Assembly (NCBI RefSeq): GCF_963576545.1
Contig: NC_083656.1
Location: 6,886,311 to 6,950,310 of the forward strand
Source of the DNA: Limanda limanda
Lineage: Eukaryota > Chordata > Actinopteri > Pleuronectiformes > Pleuronectidae
DNA length: 64,000 nucleotides
Reading direction: 5' to 3'
Of this stretch, positions 46,326 through 58,536 are shown one piece after another. Position 1 is the stretch's first letter, and every line of letters starts with the position of its first letter. Below the pieces are notes generated by a model. It saw only the letters and a program-made list of their open reading frames with translations. It was not told the DNA's origin and made no database searches. Made by a program: the position numbers and the translations under genes.

Positions 46326-47919
46326 ACTTGCAAACACCCGAGCATCGGTGCTGGCAACACTTGCTCCGGGCTTACAGATAATTCTGCTGGTGCATTCTGA
46401 ACAGAGAAAGTTATTCTTCTTGCAGCAGCAGACACAGGGCTGCAGGGAGGTTCCCATGTGCAAAGTGGAACAGCCCATGTTAGGATGTTTTAACATGAAA
46501 ACAGCTCTGCAGGAAATGACGTATTATACTGCAATATTATCGTAAGAAAAATATCCATCTAAAATCTGTCTTTGACTCCTGCACTCTCTTCAGCTGTAAT
46601 AGGCTGCAGAGCACGACAGCATTCACGGTAATGAGGTGATGTAAGGCGAGCTGAGGTAACATGACCCACCTGCACTTTCACTGTAAATGAAACCATGAAC
46701 TTTACGCTACTTATAGATTGAATTAATCCAATGACTAAGCCACTGCTCAAGCCGCCATGTGAGGGACATTCACCTCAGTGTAAAGCACATATACAGTCAC
46801 AGTGGCCGTAAAGTATGAGACAACGTGTGGATGAATTCCTACTTTGCAGCTCTAGCTCTGATTTATGCAGAATAAAAGCAGAGGACTATTGAGGTGTATT
46901 GTTATTTATAGTCATTAGTTCTTTATTATTTCAACCTGCATTTCCTTTAAATGTTTCTTTTCCACTGTTTAAAAAACATCAGACACGTAATTTGTCTGTC
47001 ATTGGCAGATTTAATCAAAATTTTACGATGGGAAAAAACACGTGGGAAAAGTCCTACTACTCCTTCATTGGATTTCTCAAAGCAACATGTGTTGTTACGG
47101 CGATTAGCTTCAAACAAACAGCGTGAAAGTGGAAATGAAAACAGTTCTGTTGCCCGTCCGGTTTCCTGCTGAAGTTCTGCGGTGCTGAACCGGCAGCTCC
47201 TTCAAAGTGCACTTCACATACATCTTCAATTTGCTGCAGTGCTCTCTGTCATTACCCCTGAAGTGGTTTTATTATCACGGTATTATAGCTATTACTTAAA
47301 TGTTGATTGTACAGAGGTCCAGAGTTGTCTAATCTAATCTGCCTTTGTCTCTCTCTTGCAGGATCAGTACTCATTACTCGCTCGTGTCTTTCCTGCGGTG
47401 GTCGAATGGCGTGCACCGTGATAACGCTGATGTTGGCGTTTTCCCGTTTGGAGGTTTGGCAGAGAGCGGATGCAGTGCACACTGGGATGATCTCCTCCTC
47501 TCTGTGTGTCTTCACCTCTGAGTTGTCTATGAAACATAATACTAACCTTTATGGCTGCTCTTAAAACAGCACTTTATTTTTGACAGGAAAAAGCAACCTC
47601 TCATTCTGTTTGACGTTCCCTTTGACTCGTGGTCTCACATCCTGTATCCCACCACGAGAGAGAGAGAAGCTGAACAGACCAAAGTTAACAAAACTGTTAC
47701 TTCCTTTTCAGGTGGGGATGTTTTCGTGCTGTTATTTGTTTTAGGGGAAGGTTCCACCCCACATATTTGTCTGAAACCACTGATGTGCACAAGCTGTCCT
47801 TTCCTCTCTCTCTTTTCTAGAAACACTCTCGGTAGTCATACGCACGGTAGCCTTCATCTATGACAAATACTATAGGTTAGTAGGGGTCATCACTTAAGTG
47901 TCCGAGAAATGGAAAGTGG
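46326..47919. other. Non-coding stretch
   Basis: No gene proven. A pyrimidine-rich run ending in TTGCAG at about 47361 resembles a 3' splice site and is followed by an open frame to 47564, but no donor, partner exon or domain supports an exon. Confidence 0.4.
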
Positions 47920-48180
47920 GAAATGGACTGTATTCATAAAGCACTTTTCTGTTCTTATCGACCCACGCAGAGTGCTTTATAGTACAAGCAGCCTTCGCCC
48001 ATTCACAAACGTTCATACATCTATTATATTCATCCTTCCATCAAACCCAGCTATCATGGTTCATTCCTGGGTTCAGCATCTTGCTCAAGGAAACTTTTGA
48101 AAAAAGGTACAGGCGATGCGGACCGCCCCTCTGACTTGTGGAGGACCCTCTCTTCCTCCCGAGCCCTTACAGTGGTAAAC
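47920..48180 (-). mobile_element. SINE-like repeat with TGAGCAAG core
   Basis: The plus strand begins AAATGGACTGTATTCATAAA and carries an exact 9-bp inverted pair, TAAAGCACT (47937-47945) and AGTGCTTTA (47971-47979). Later it has CCCATTCACAAACGTTCATA and CATCTTGCTCAAGGAAAC. This order is typical of a very common fish repeat in which GCGCTTT hairpin arms and a CTTGCTCAAGGACAC core are conserved. The head, expected at the right-hand end, is degraded. Boundaries are approximate. Confidence 0.65.
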
Positions 48181-48196
48181 GAAGCAGACCACACAT

Positions 48197-48224
48197 GGGC
48201 GGGAGGGGGTGGGGGTGGGGGGGG
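48197..48224 (+). other. Strong G-quadruplex motif
   Basis: G runs of 3, 3, 5, 5 and 8 are separated by single bases (C, A, T, T). Five runs with one-base loops form one of the most stable quadruplex patterns. It lies just beyond the SINE-like repeat. Confidence 0.8.
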
Positions 48225-48455
48225 CTCTTTCCAATTAGCTGCTTCAGCCAGAGCCATTCTCATCACGCTGCAGTTAATATTATGGCAAATACAATTGGAA
48301 TGGGCATAATGGCTCTGTGTACAATAACGTGGCCGCTCAGTCAGGAAGTCATTTTAATGTTATTGGCTCGAGCAAAACAACAAGAAGCCTAATGGAGAGA
48401 GAGAGAGTGGCCAGAGCACAACACTGTTGTAAGTTATTTACGCACACGTGACAAG
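48225..48455. promoter_or_regulatory. Candidate conserved non-coding element
   Basis: From about 48240 to 48360 the DNA is repeat-free with TTAATATTATGGCAAATAC and GGGCATAATGGCTC. The texture resembles a conserved enhancer, but this is not proven. Confidence 0.2.
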
Positions 48456-48489
48456 ACAATATACATTTAAATCGGTAAATGTATATTGT
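48456..48489. repeat. 14-bp perfect hairpin
   Basis: Arms ACAATATACATTTA and TAAATGTATATTGT are exact reverse complements around an AATCGG loop. No T run follows and no known microRNA seed was recognised, so I do not call it an RNA gene. Confidence 0.85.
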
Positions 48490-48554
48490 GGTTTTATGAA
48501 TCGGCTTTGTGAGTAAAGATGACAGTGAGCGCTGGTTAGCAGCAGCAGTCAGAC

Positions 48555-48575
48555 GGAGGAGGAGGAGGAGGAGGA
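48555..48575. repeat. (GGA)n microsatellite
   Basis: Seven GGA units, read as Ser or Glu runs in the overlapping frames. Confidence 0.93.
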
Positions 48576-51500
48576 TGGACGCCAACACAGGTGCTCACAG
48601 TTATTCTGGCTGATTAGACCTCTACCAGTTGACTGAAGCTGTCTCGGGTGCAGACATTTTGACGGAGACATCATGGAGACATTGCTTATATAGAACGCCT
48701 GCATGGCCAAGCTGGAATTTACCGAATTCATGTGTTTATTTACTCCTCAGTTCGTGTAAAAGAGCCAAATTATCCTCTGATTACGCTCGTGAGGTTTCGC
48801 TGGTCACTCACAGCCTGGAGACTTTTTTTCCCTTTTTTATTTTTCCGTGCAGTGTGTGTCCACTCATTTATCATCCGCCCCTGGTGCCAGATATACGGTG
48901 TCATAACATGATAATACGGCTTCACACATCCGGCCGGTGATACATGTGGCAAAACCCGAGAGGTGGAGGCCTGTGGGACATTTTTTTACAGGCATGAAAT
49001 GACTATATCCAGGCCTCCTGTGGTGCAGCCGGGGGGGCCGAGAAGGAGGATGCACCAAGTTTCACACCTATAGAGATACCACATGAAATAATGTTCTGTG
49101 GGAATGTCCAAATGGAGTTTGTTAATTCGTTTTTTTTTATTAGTGACTAGAAGCCCCCCCTCCTCTCATTCCTCTCTCATATTTACGTCACATTAAATTA
49201 TTTGAAAAAAGATGATCATTTCCACTGAGATATTGTCTCAAAGCTTTTTTTTTTAATTAGAGGAGTAGCTGATGTTTTAATCCACTTTCAGCTTAATTCT
49301 TTTGTGCAGCACAAATAGGATAATACAGTTCACTGCACCACAGGTACACTTATTTTTGGTGAGTCATTGAGAAGATGTAAAGCTGCGTTAACATGAAGGG
49401 AGATCAAAATGAAGTAATACATGAGAGAGGTGGATGGGGATGGGGGGGGGGGTTCTACTCAGACAAATAGCACAATTAACAAATGCACATTCACACAGAG
49501 TGTCTTCACTGAACCTGCATGTCTGTGCTTCCTGCTCGGCCCCACCCAGCTTCTCTGGTGTCCTTCCCTCGGACCCTCCCCACCGGCCGGACCACTGGAG
49601 GCTTCAGTGGAGTCATTTCATGCCGTTTAAATTTCCCATCAGATCGCACCTCTTGGGTCTTACTACAGAAATCGCTGCTCGCTAGGTGAACCCCCAATTG
49701 TGATTATATGACACCGCTACTAGTGCCGGGGTAAGTTGATTAATGACTACGTTTCCATGGAATGCAATATTCCAACTATTTACCCTAATCTGAATCCAGA
49801 AGGGAACGATGTATCTTTAAATGCGACTAAAGTCTGATAACTCCACATTTCTAAATGGGATTATTGCTTATTCCTTGTTTTAGATTATTAGGTCAATATC
49901 ATCAGAAAATGCTGTTTACATGACGGTGTCTTATTCAGACTAGAGTCTTAAGTAGGTTAATCTGTGAATACCATATAACATGCGCTCCACCTACAACTCA
50001 ACCTACACATTCCTATATATATCAGACCCAGCTGTAGTGTGTATATTCTTTATTAGCAGGTACGTGGAGGAGTCAGTCGTCCGAACGGCTCAACACCTGC
50101 TATTATGGCTTGTAGCAGCAGAAAAACCCAGGTGTACCTGATGCCATTACTGCTGACTCCGTTCTATTCAAGTGTTGCTGTAAGACTGGTGAAAAGGACA
50201 GTGAAGGAGATTTTTCAGTCAGCACACTCAGATCCTACGGAGACATCTAATGAGCCAAAACAACACCTGTGTGGGTGCACCATAGGTGTGTTGGGCCTCA
50301 GAATAGATTACCAAGGTAAATGTGTGTGTAGGCGTAAAGAAGACGATTAGGGAGATCAGCTGACGCTCGGCCAGAGTGGATGGCGTCAATGGTTTTTTGT
50401 TCCTGCCCAGGTCGTAAGGCTACAGACTCCATTTGTGCTCCCTCGTCCGCCCTCCTCTCCTCTTTCCGCACTCCACGCTGTGACCCATGAATCAATCAAG
50501 GGCCGCCATTACAGAGGATGTTCCAGTCGGCTCGATGCAGGTCGCAGGAGATGAAGAGCGGAGATAGAGGAGCTCTCCAGAGGAGGACGGCGATGCACAG
50601 TTGAGTCTGTTCCCCGACAGCAACACCATTTCCCCTCAAAATCTGCTTATTGATCGGCCACTAATGCTCAGCCGGTTGCAGGAGTGTCGAAGGCTGGTGA
50701 GAGACTGTGTCTGTACAAAGCTCGATGGGGACAAAGAGTAGCACCAGCCGTGGGTGTTACATGATTCTGAAAAGTATACGCTGTGTGTTTATCTGACACT
50801 TCTACCACCTTCCCCTCCTTTTCGTAATTAACCAGCCGTCATTACTCCTCTAATATCAAAGCATCAAAAGATACAGCACCTGCTTCCTTTCGCAAAACAC
50901 AAACGACTGTAGACTTCATTTACAGCTTTCAGAGCTGCTCTGAATGCAGCTCGCACGTCGCAACGGAAAGATTTCTACTCTCTGTATGTGTTATTTTCAT
51001 TAAGTCACAGTCCGTGACGCCTGCAGTCGATCCATCATCAGTATCGGAGCAGAAAGCATCATCAGTCACTGTCAGGCTGAAACACTTAAACTTTTAATAT
51101 CATTTCCCAATCCCATATTTGTTTTTCTATAAACTGTAAATCATTCCCGCATTTACGGAGCATTCTCCGCGTACTCGGAATGCATAGAAATTAAAACACG
51201 GGAGCATTAAAGAGAGCTGTGGGCGCAAAGAGCAGCTTCAAAGGAAATAATGATGGTCTTATGATGTAGCCTAGTTTCTGCCAGTTTCAACAAGATAAAT
51301 GTAAGACTTTTAAAGATCTTTTAAGGACCAACGTAAATGAAAATTAAAAACCTATGTCAAGAACGCCAAATAGGAAGCTTTATTGGAATTCCAGAATTAC
51401 TTCACCATAATTGAAGATAAGAAGAAGTAGCCTCGTACATAATAAAACCTTTAAAAGCACATTATTGCTCTGTAATCTTTTCCACAGCTTTGGATTCTTC

Positions 51501-52779
51501 TATCCATAGCTATGCTTGTTTTTTTTGGTAGTTTTATTACAGCGTGCTGACATCTCTTGTTGAGAAAGAACTACAAAACCAGACCTATTCTAAACTATGC
51601 CACATAAGAAGAAAAACACAACTCGAATTGAAGCTAATTGCAAGTAGCATTAAATTAAGGTTAGCATAAGACCTACCCCGATGAAAATGAAGACCTAATA
51701 CGTAGAATTTGAACCTGGCATCACTGTAAATGAGATTAGCTAATGATACTGGCGACAGGCGGCCATGATGATGCTCAGGAACATTTCCACTGTGAATAAA
51801 GTCAGTTCAAAACTGTATTGATGGATTGGACGAATAAATGATGACTGACGAAATAGATTTTGATGTTGGAGTTGATGGAATCCTTCTATTACACGACGCT
51901 GGAATGCACAAGCTCGATGTGACAGATTTTATTTACTTGCTCTCGTGGCAGGTTATTGTGCATGTATGGATCTATGGGGCAATTCTGATGCAAAATAGGA
52001 ACAATTCCTCTCACCCTAGTTTCATATCTGCCATTTTGTGGGGAGGGGAATGACTGAAGGAATAAGAGAGTGGCAATAACATGACAGAGAAATGCATCTG
52101 TCTAGGCGGCGGCAGCCCCACGTCACATTAGTGAAGCGAAAACAAGGTCTGACACCACAATACAGGGGACAGGTGATACAGCTGTGCACCGTGACTGATT
52201 GGAGTCTCTTAAAATGGAGCTGCGGAGAGCGAGGACGTCTCACTTGGTCAATAAGATTCATGCACACATCTCTTTTCTCTTCATTGCTCCCTCAGTTCAT
52301 TTGCAGGAGGGAGCTGTGGGAAATGGGAACGCTGGGATCCTCCACCACAAAGGGGGGAATTTTCCATCACTCAAAATAATGAAATGGGAACAGGAAAGGG
52401 ATTTTCTTTAAAGGGGCCACACAGCGTTGACGACACAACGTTTGATTTCTTTACAGCAGAGATGTATGGCTGCTTGTGGGGTTATACGGTTAAGTGGACA
52501 AATGCTGCTGACAGCCTCTCAGGAGTTAAAGGCCATGGGCGATTAAGACCTTGCCTGCTCGGATCTGATCACTTTCAGCCCGACCATTGTGGAACGCTTT
52601 CTGAAAAGGTCAAGGCATCAAGAGAATAAGAACAAAGATTCTGCACCAGGTCAGGGATTTATGCAGGTGCTGTTGTGCTGATAGATCCTTGTCTGACAAA
52701 TTCGGATTCGTTTATTTGTTCACCGAATTGTAGAGGACGGAAAAATAATAGAGGAAATTGCATGTTAGCAAACATGGGA
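48576..52779. other. Non-coding stretch of about 4 kb
   Basis: No host gene recognised. It has an 11-base G run at 49442-49452. The segment around 49740-50000 has a repeat-like feel to me, but I cannot name it. Overlapping frames near 48629-49058, 49421-49697 and 52022-52629 show no domain. Confidence 0.45.
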
Positions 52780-52990
52780 GGGGGGACAGAGCATTTCTTA
52801 TCAAGAGAACTGCCGGGTATGGCTGCTGCTTATATGGGTAATTAATGAAGGTGGCATAAAGATAAAGACCTCTATAGCTTAAAGCGACATTATGGCTGGT
52901 CTGACAGGGGCAGAGGGAGAGCTGCCTGCTTCTTTAGGCCACATTAATCAGGACTGTGACAATGGCAGTAGATCTGGAAAGCCTGTCGCT
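52780..52990. promoter_or_regulatory. Candidate conserved non-coding element
   Basis: A repeat-free block with GGGTAATTAATGAAGG, AGATAAAGACC (a GATA core) and CACATTAATCAGGACTGTGAC. Inference from texture and motifs only. Confidence 0.25.
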
Positions 52991-54579
52991 GCCCTCCACA
53001 CATGTACTTGAAGTCGATCTTCACTTCAGCCCTGTGGAGCGCCGCTGCTTTGTGTTCTAACAGCCGATCCGCTGGAACTCGGGTACGCCGGAGATGCCAG
53101 GGGAGTGCGATTAACTAGCCTGAAGTCTAGAGACTCCCGGAAGTGTTGAATTTTAGTCATTTGTGAATCTTTTTATGGAATCTGTCTCATCGTGAGTGGA
53201 CACAGGCCGATAGTCAGCCATGCTTCTTGCCATAGTGGCTGTTAGCATGTTAATAGCAGTAGCTGAAACCAAACCTGTGCTAAAGTCATAGTGTGTATAA
53301 AAAAACACAGAAACATGCCTACTCTCAAATGACCAGCAGAGGAAGGTGGGGCTGGTTGCGAGTTGAGAAAATTATTCTACTTCTCACTTGGTTTATAATG
53401 TCAGAAAAACGATTTCTTTAGGGAGTTTATAGTATCAATTGTTTTAAGTGTTTTTCCAAACAGCAAGATGTTCATTTTGCATACTATGGTCCCATTTAGA
53501 GTAAAATAGACGATAAAGCACCGTATGCATGGAAGCATGGATACCGTGTGATTGGCAGCTAGTACTGTCCAATGGGTGCAGGTCGCTGGTGTAGGTGGGT
53601 ACGCACCCCCGACTGTTACCTTATGTAGTAGTTTAGAAGTTTTTTCAAAGCATTATTAATTAACTGCAGTACTCCATAGTTTCAACAATTAATCTACAAT
53701 TCACAGCGACCTGCAGTGTTCTAGCTGAAGTCATTACGTTAAACCAGGGAGGAAAAACCCAATTTCCATCAGCTACATTCACCTGAAGCTCATCTTTCAT
53801 TATCGTGCAATCCTTAAAAATGCAATTATTTTCCAGAAGACTGAATTAGTTAAATTATGTGTCTTCAGCTGCAGGTGTAGACGCTTATGAAACAGTAAAG
53901 TGCAGCACTTCCATCAACGTCATCATCCCAGACAGTGATGCATTTGAAAACCACTTCTTTTCTTTTTCAAAGTGGTGATAGATAAATCCCTCACATCTCC
54001 ACCCAAAGCTTTGAAGTCAATAAGACAATCCTGCTCCTTAAGTCACCAGGTATTAGCCATAAAAAAAAAGAAAAAAGAAAGCAAGCGCTCGCTCACATTC
54101 TTTTTCAATGGATTTTGAAAGAAGCCTTCACTCAGATTAGATGTGCTAGCTTTATTTTCTCACAAATACAACAATATCTTATCGACAAATAGGTTGCAGG
54201 ATAACATTGCAGTGTATGAACATCCTGATGAGAAAATACTCTACTTTATACTGTCTGTAGTATATATTATATATATATATGTGTATACTCTGGTTTTCAT
54301 TAAGGGAAATTGATGCTAGGAATTAGAATCAAAGAACCAGTCCTATGGAGTATGTCATTTAGAACATGGTCTTCATTTTGTGCTCTGTCTATATCCTAAT
54401 ACTGATAAATGGAGACAAATGAACAGTGACAGAGGGACGATTACCATTGCCATGCCAAATGGACATTAAATAAAATGACAACTACTTATAATCGAGACAT
54501 CAGGAAAACTATGACCGCATGACAGGAAGGCATTGATCATTTCCCACATCTCTGTGTTAATAAGATCAAAGATATTGAC
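52991..54579. other. Non-coding stretch
   Basis: No gene recognised and very few open frames. A short TA-rich array (about 54261-54280) and an A-rich run (54061-54079) are present. The part 53080-53650 may belong to a dispersed repeat, but the impression is weak. Confidence 0.45.
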
Positions 54580-54960
54580 ACTGCGCTCAAGAGCCTCAGA
54601 GATCCTCTAGAATCTGTCCGCGGCGACAGCTGCAATTTGTCTTTGGATTCGCGCCATAGTATAAGCGGGGGAACCGGGTTGGCGAAGCGCAGAGCTAATG
54701 TGTGCGCGTGTTCCCCGGAGGTGCGAGAGGATAAATGACCATGTGTGCTCTCAAATTAAGACGTGCGCACCCTACTTCAGAACGGAAATGAGGTATAATT
54801 GATATGATTTGTCGGGCCACTCCCCCGTCAGCAGGGCCAAGCAAGGAGCACATCATACAGACAATCACAGAAAGAGAGCAAAGAAAATCACTTAAAAAAT
54901 CTCCATTATAGGCCCACACCCCAGTCCTAAAGCTCAGGAGGATATCACTAAGATGCCTGC
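54580..54960. promoter_or_regulatory. Candidate conserved non-coding element
   Basis: A repeat-free block with CAAATTAAGACGTGCGCACC, GAGGTATAATTGATATGATT and CGTCAGCAGGGCCAAGC. No open frame with a domain. The texture is enhancer-like, with no alignment available. Confidence 0.25.
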
Positions 54961-56819
54961 GATGCAGGTTAGACGAAATCTAATCAGAGGGGCTCAGGAT
55001 TTCTAGCTGTGGCAGATGGAAATTAATGCCGTTACACAAGAATACAACTGAATACACCTCAATGCTAATTCTCTGTTGTATTATTTGTTTTACTGTCCAT
55101 ATGTGATGCAATCCTTGCTACCTTTCAGCTCTTTATTTCAAGAGCAGTTGGGGAATAATCCAGAAACTTTTACAGCCGTCTGTTCTATTTCCCATACTCT
55201 ATAAGGGCTAGTTAAATGTGCATAGAAGCGTATCACAGCATTTAAATGTAGTTAATCTACGGTTGTAGCGTTAGAGCACATGCACGCACATAAACATCGC
55301 CATCACTCCCAAGAGATTCCAAGTGGCAGGTAGATGGAAGAGTGAAAGACGAGTTCTCATTGAGAGAGAACCGCAGACAACAGCAGTTGAAGCTTTGAGG
55401 ACTGCCTGTCTGCGTGGATGGTAACAACTTTTGGAAGAAAAAACCTCACCAAGTTCTCTAATGTTATTATGCCAAAATATTGATTTCCTATGAAACTGTG
55501 GCATGACAAATTGGAATATAACGAGACACCGCAGTCTAGATAGTTAATGAAAAACATGGATATCCTGCAGGACTTTATTGCAGCTGGTTTTACCGACTCA
55601 GCTTGTGCATCCCGTCCACAAGGGGAACATTCATAACACATCTGGATCACCTGACCCAAAGCAACTGTCAATCATGTGCAGGAGAATTTCTTCACTGCTA
55701 GTAACACTGAAGTCCATTGGGTTTTAACATGTTTCCTTGAGTAGTTTCTGCACATAAACAGTTTTGTCTTGTGCTAGTTTCTTCAGCTCTGTATGCAGTT
55801 TGAGTAAAGAGGGGTAAAGTGTGAAAAAACTCATGATAAAAACATTTGTTAGCCCATACAGCTACACAAGGAAGAGGAAAGACAGTGGGAGATTCTGCTC
55901 TTCACATGGGCGGATGTGAGGTCGTGGCTTTTGGCCGTCTCACAGCAGATGTCACGTGTTGTCCACCTGATTTCTCTCGTCCCTTGCGGCATCTCTTCCG
56001 AACCACCTTCTGTAAAATGTCACCGTGGCCAAAACGCTGTCCAGAATGATTGAGTCTTGTCGCGGAGGAGCATGCCGAATATTTTATCACCCACATCCCG
56101 CTGGAATATTAATCCCATCCCAATGGGCAGCTGGGAGCATGTGAATACAATGGGCTCCAAGTGATTTAAGACCCTCAGGAATCGGCCGGCATGAGCGTTC
56201 AAAGGAACTCAACAGACTGAAATTAAAAAAAACTATTAAAGACACTGACAATGCAAAAAGAAAAAAGATGATGGCTTTTTCACGTGAGCGGCGGAACATT
56301 AGCAAGCGGTTTGATGTTAGTAGCAGTGCAGATCAATACGAGCCACAGAATCAGAGGAAGCTAACGCTGCCGACAGCAACGCATGAAGCATGCATGTGTT
56401 AAATTGCCTCGCGTTCCGATTTAAGTGAATCCTCTTTCGGTTCTTAACTGCTCTGTAATGATGAGGCCTGAATGGGCTCATAACCCCTGTAAGCACCTGC
56501 TGCAATCGCCGAGCTATTACCGTTGCCGCGCCACAACCCTAATGGCCGCCACTCTACATCGTTTTGAAACTGCCCCCCGAATGCACCAATGAATGCGGCT
56601 AATGTGGTCACAACTTCCTCACCCAACCCCACAGTCCACTGTCGCTGCGGCGAGCCAGCGAGCGGTTTAGTGGACAGAGATAATTACGCTCCTGCTCATC
56701 TCCGCTGCCACCGAACTGACTCTGCTGCGAGTGTTGCCAAACAGCCTGGAGGACCAGGAGAGGCTTTTGATTCTTCCGCAGCTCGTTGCTCTTTTGTTTT
56801 CCCATCTTGTTAGAGATTC
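54961..56819. other. Non-coding stretch
   Basis: No gene recognised. A minus-strand frame of 104 codons at 55357-55671 has no domain. Segments near 56050-56180 and 56450-56530 are repeat-free and conserved-like in texture. Confidence 0.45.
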
Positions 56820-57000
56820 ATCACCGCGGTCCCCGTACGGCTGGCCCGGGCGTATCAGGTGGCATCCCCCTCGCTAAAGAGCAATTTAACAGTTAACTCA
56901 CTCTGAGCGGGGCCCAATTACAGGTGAATCTAATCCTGGATTAGACAATATGCAACCAGTCTTTGTTAACAAGGCGCCGGCAAAAGAAAAGTGACGCCCC
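56820..57000. promoter_or_regulatory. Candidate enhancer with paired TAATCC sites
   Basis: A repeat-free block whose centre holds TCTAATCC (56929-56936), one T, then GGATTAGA (56938-56945), an exact inverted pair. TAATCC is the site of K50-type homeodomain proteins (OTX, PITX, GSC). An E-box, CAGGTG (56921-56926), and CCCAATTAC lie next to it. Homeodomain binding is an inference from the motif. Confidence 0.3.
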
Positions 57001-58485
57001 GATCTGGAGAGATTCAATTTAAAAGAGGCCCCAGCCAGGGCGGCCCTGACTCACCGCTCCGATCGACATCATTCGTTTTGCATTTACGTCGAGAGATTGG
57101 AATATTATTGACTTGCGGGAAAGTGGAAGAAACAGGTGCAAAGCAGATTTTTCTACCTCGCCATCCCCAGGCTCGGCAGTAAGGACATGTACGTGATGCA
57201 TTAAAGCAGCTTGACTTGACTTGTGAGATCCAGTCGGTCGCCGCACTGATGTGTTTTGGCAATTTTGCGTTTGCCGCACCACATGTCACATTGTCACACA
57301 AACATAAGACACTTTTTTTTTAACCGTTTGCTTCACATCTAGAGCTATGAACTCCGAAATCTAAGTGACTTCTCGTCAGCCTTATGCATCGTTTTCACTC
57401 TGCAAAGCCTAATCACGAAACATTTCCGGATAACGGCTGGTTTCCATAATCGATAACATCCCTGTCCGTTTTATTTGCTGGAAAATTGCTCATTTTAATA
57501 AGAGACATACTTGGACATTTTGATATTTGTTACCGTTCAAATCCCAGGAAATGCAAAAAATAATAATAATGTAATGGATAATTGAGAAAAATGAATATAT
57601 ATATATATGAAGTTTAAACTGTAAATGTCATTGCCTATAACTTATAAATTGAACTGTGCCTTCAGAGTTTAATATACTAAACCCGTTCCTAAGGCAACAA
57701 GCAGAGGTTGGATTTGCTCACCTTGGGTGGGAAAACAAGTTTATTTCCAGACTAATCACATCCCAAGCAGCCCCACGATCTGGGAGACAACTGTCAGTTA
57801 ATTTGAACGCTTTTCTGTTTTTTTCCTTTTTATAAACTCGACATGTGACTCCTCCTGGTTCTTCCTGTCTTATGTTTCTGTCTGTTGTCTGCAGCGTTTT
57901 CTCCCCAGTGCCTGTGCTGTTATGCCGGTGCACTAAAAAGTCCTGTCAACCCGTCAGACGAGTGAAAGGCAGCAACATCAATTTAAAACAAACCCCTCCC
58001 GTGCCCTTGCGCATCTCAATAACACATGCACACGCGTGTTTACTCAGTGTACAAGGTCACACACCAGGCACACATGCAAAGGCAGCACTGTCCAGCATTC
58101 CATTTGCCTGATCGATAAAAAGGAAAACAGAGTGATGGAAACGGGATGCACCGGAAATTGATTTATTAGTAGAAGGACATATTTGTGCATTAGCAAAGAT
58201 AAGTCAAAAAACGGGAATAGCCATTAGGGTAAGGACGTGTCTGTGCACATCGCCCACCTCATACAGAGATTCTGCCTTTCTCTAATATTTGCAGAAGCTT
58301 GGATGTTTTGGGAGGAGTCCATTTTGGCAGCACCAGCCTCTCTAAATCTGGGACTAGGAGCCGAGCCGCTGTATCTCTCCAGCACGCAATGCATTTTTAT
58401 CATTTTAAATCACAATCTTGGCTGGTTGTCGGGTGTGAAGACAGCTTTTCCTCCATCATACCTTTCTCTGCACTCCCCTTGTGAG
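57001..58485. other. Non-coding stretch
   Basis: No gene recognised. A short AT array lies at about 57595-57608. Minus- and plus-strand frames at 57014-57301 overlap without a domain. Confidence 0.45.
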
Positions 58486-58496
58486 CACGCACACAC

Positions 58497-58535
<39 letters not shown>
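58486..58535. repeat. (CA)n microsatellite with CG interruptions
   Basis: CA array interrupted three times by CG dinucleotides. It explains the His/Thr repeat in the 142-codon frame across it, which is therefore not a protein. Confidence 0.95.

Positions 58536-58536
<1 letters not shown>

Noticed and set aside
47340..47564. Splice-acceptor-like pyrimidine run followed by an open frame
   Set aside because: No matching donor, partner exon or domain. Pyrimidine runs ending in CAG are common in this DNA.
49740..50000. Possible MITE-like repeat
   Set aside because: No terminal inverted repeats or target-site duplication could be found by eye.
53080..53650. Possible dispersed repeat
   Set aside because: The wording felt familiar, but I could find no second copy in the window and cannot name a family.
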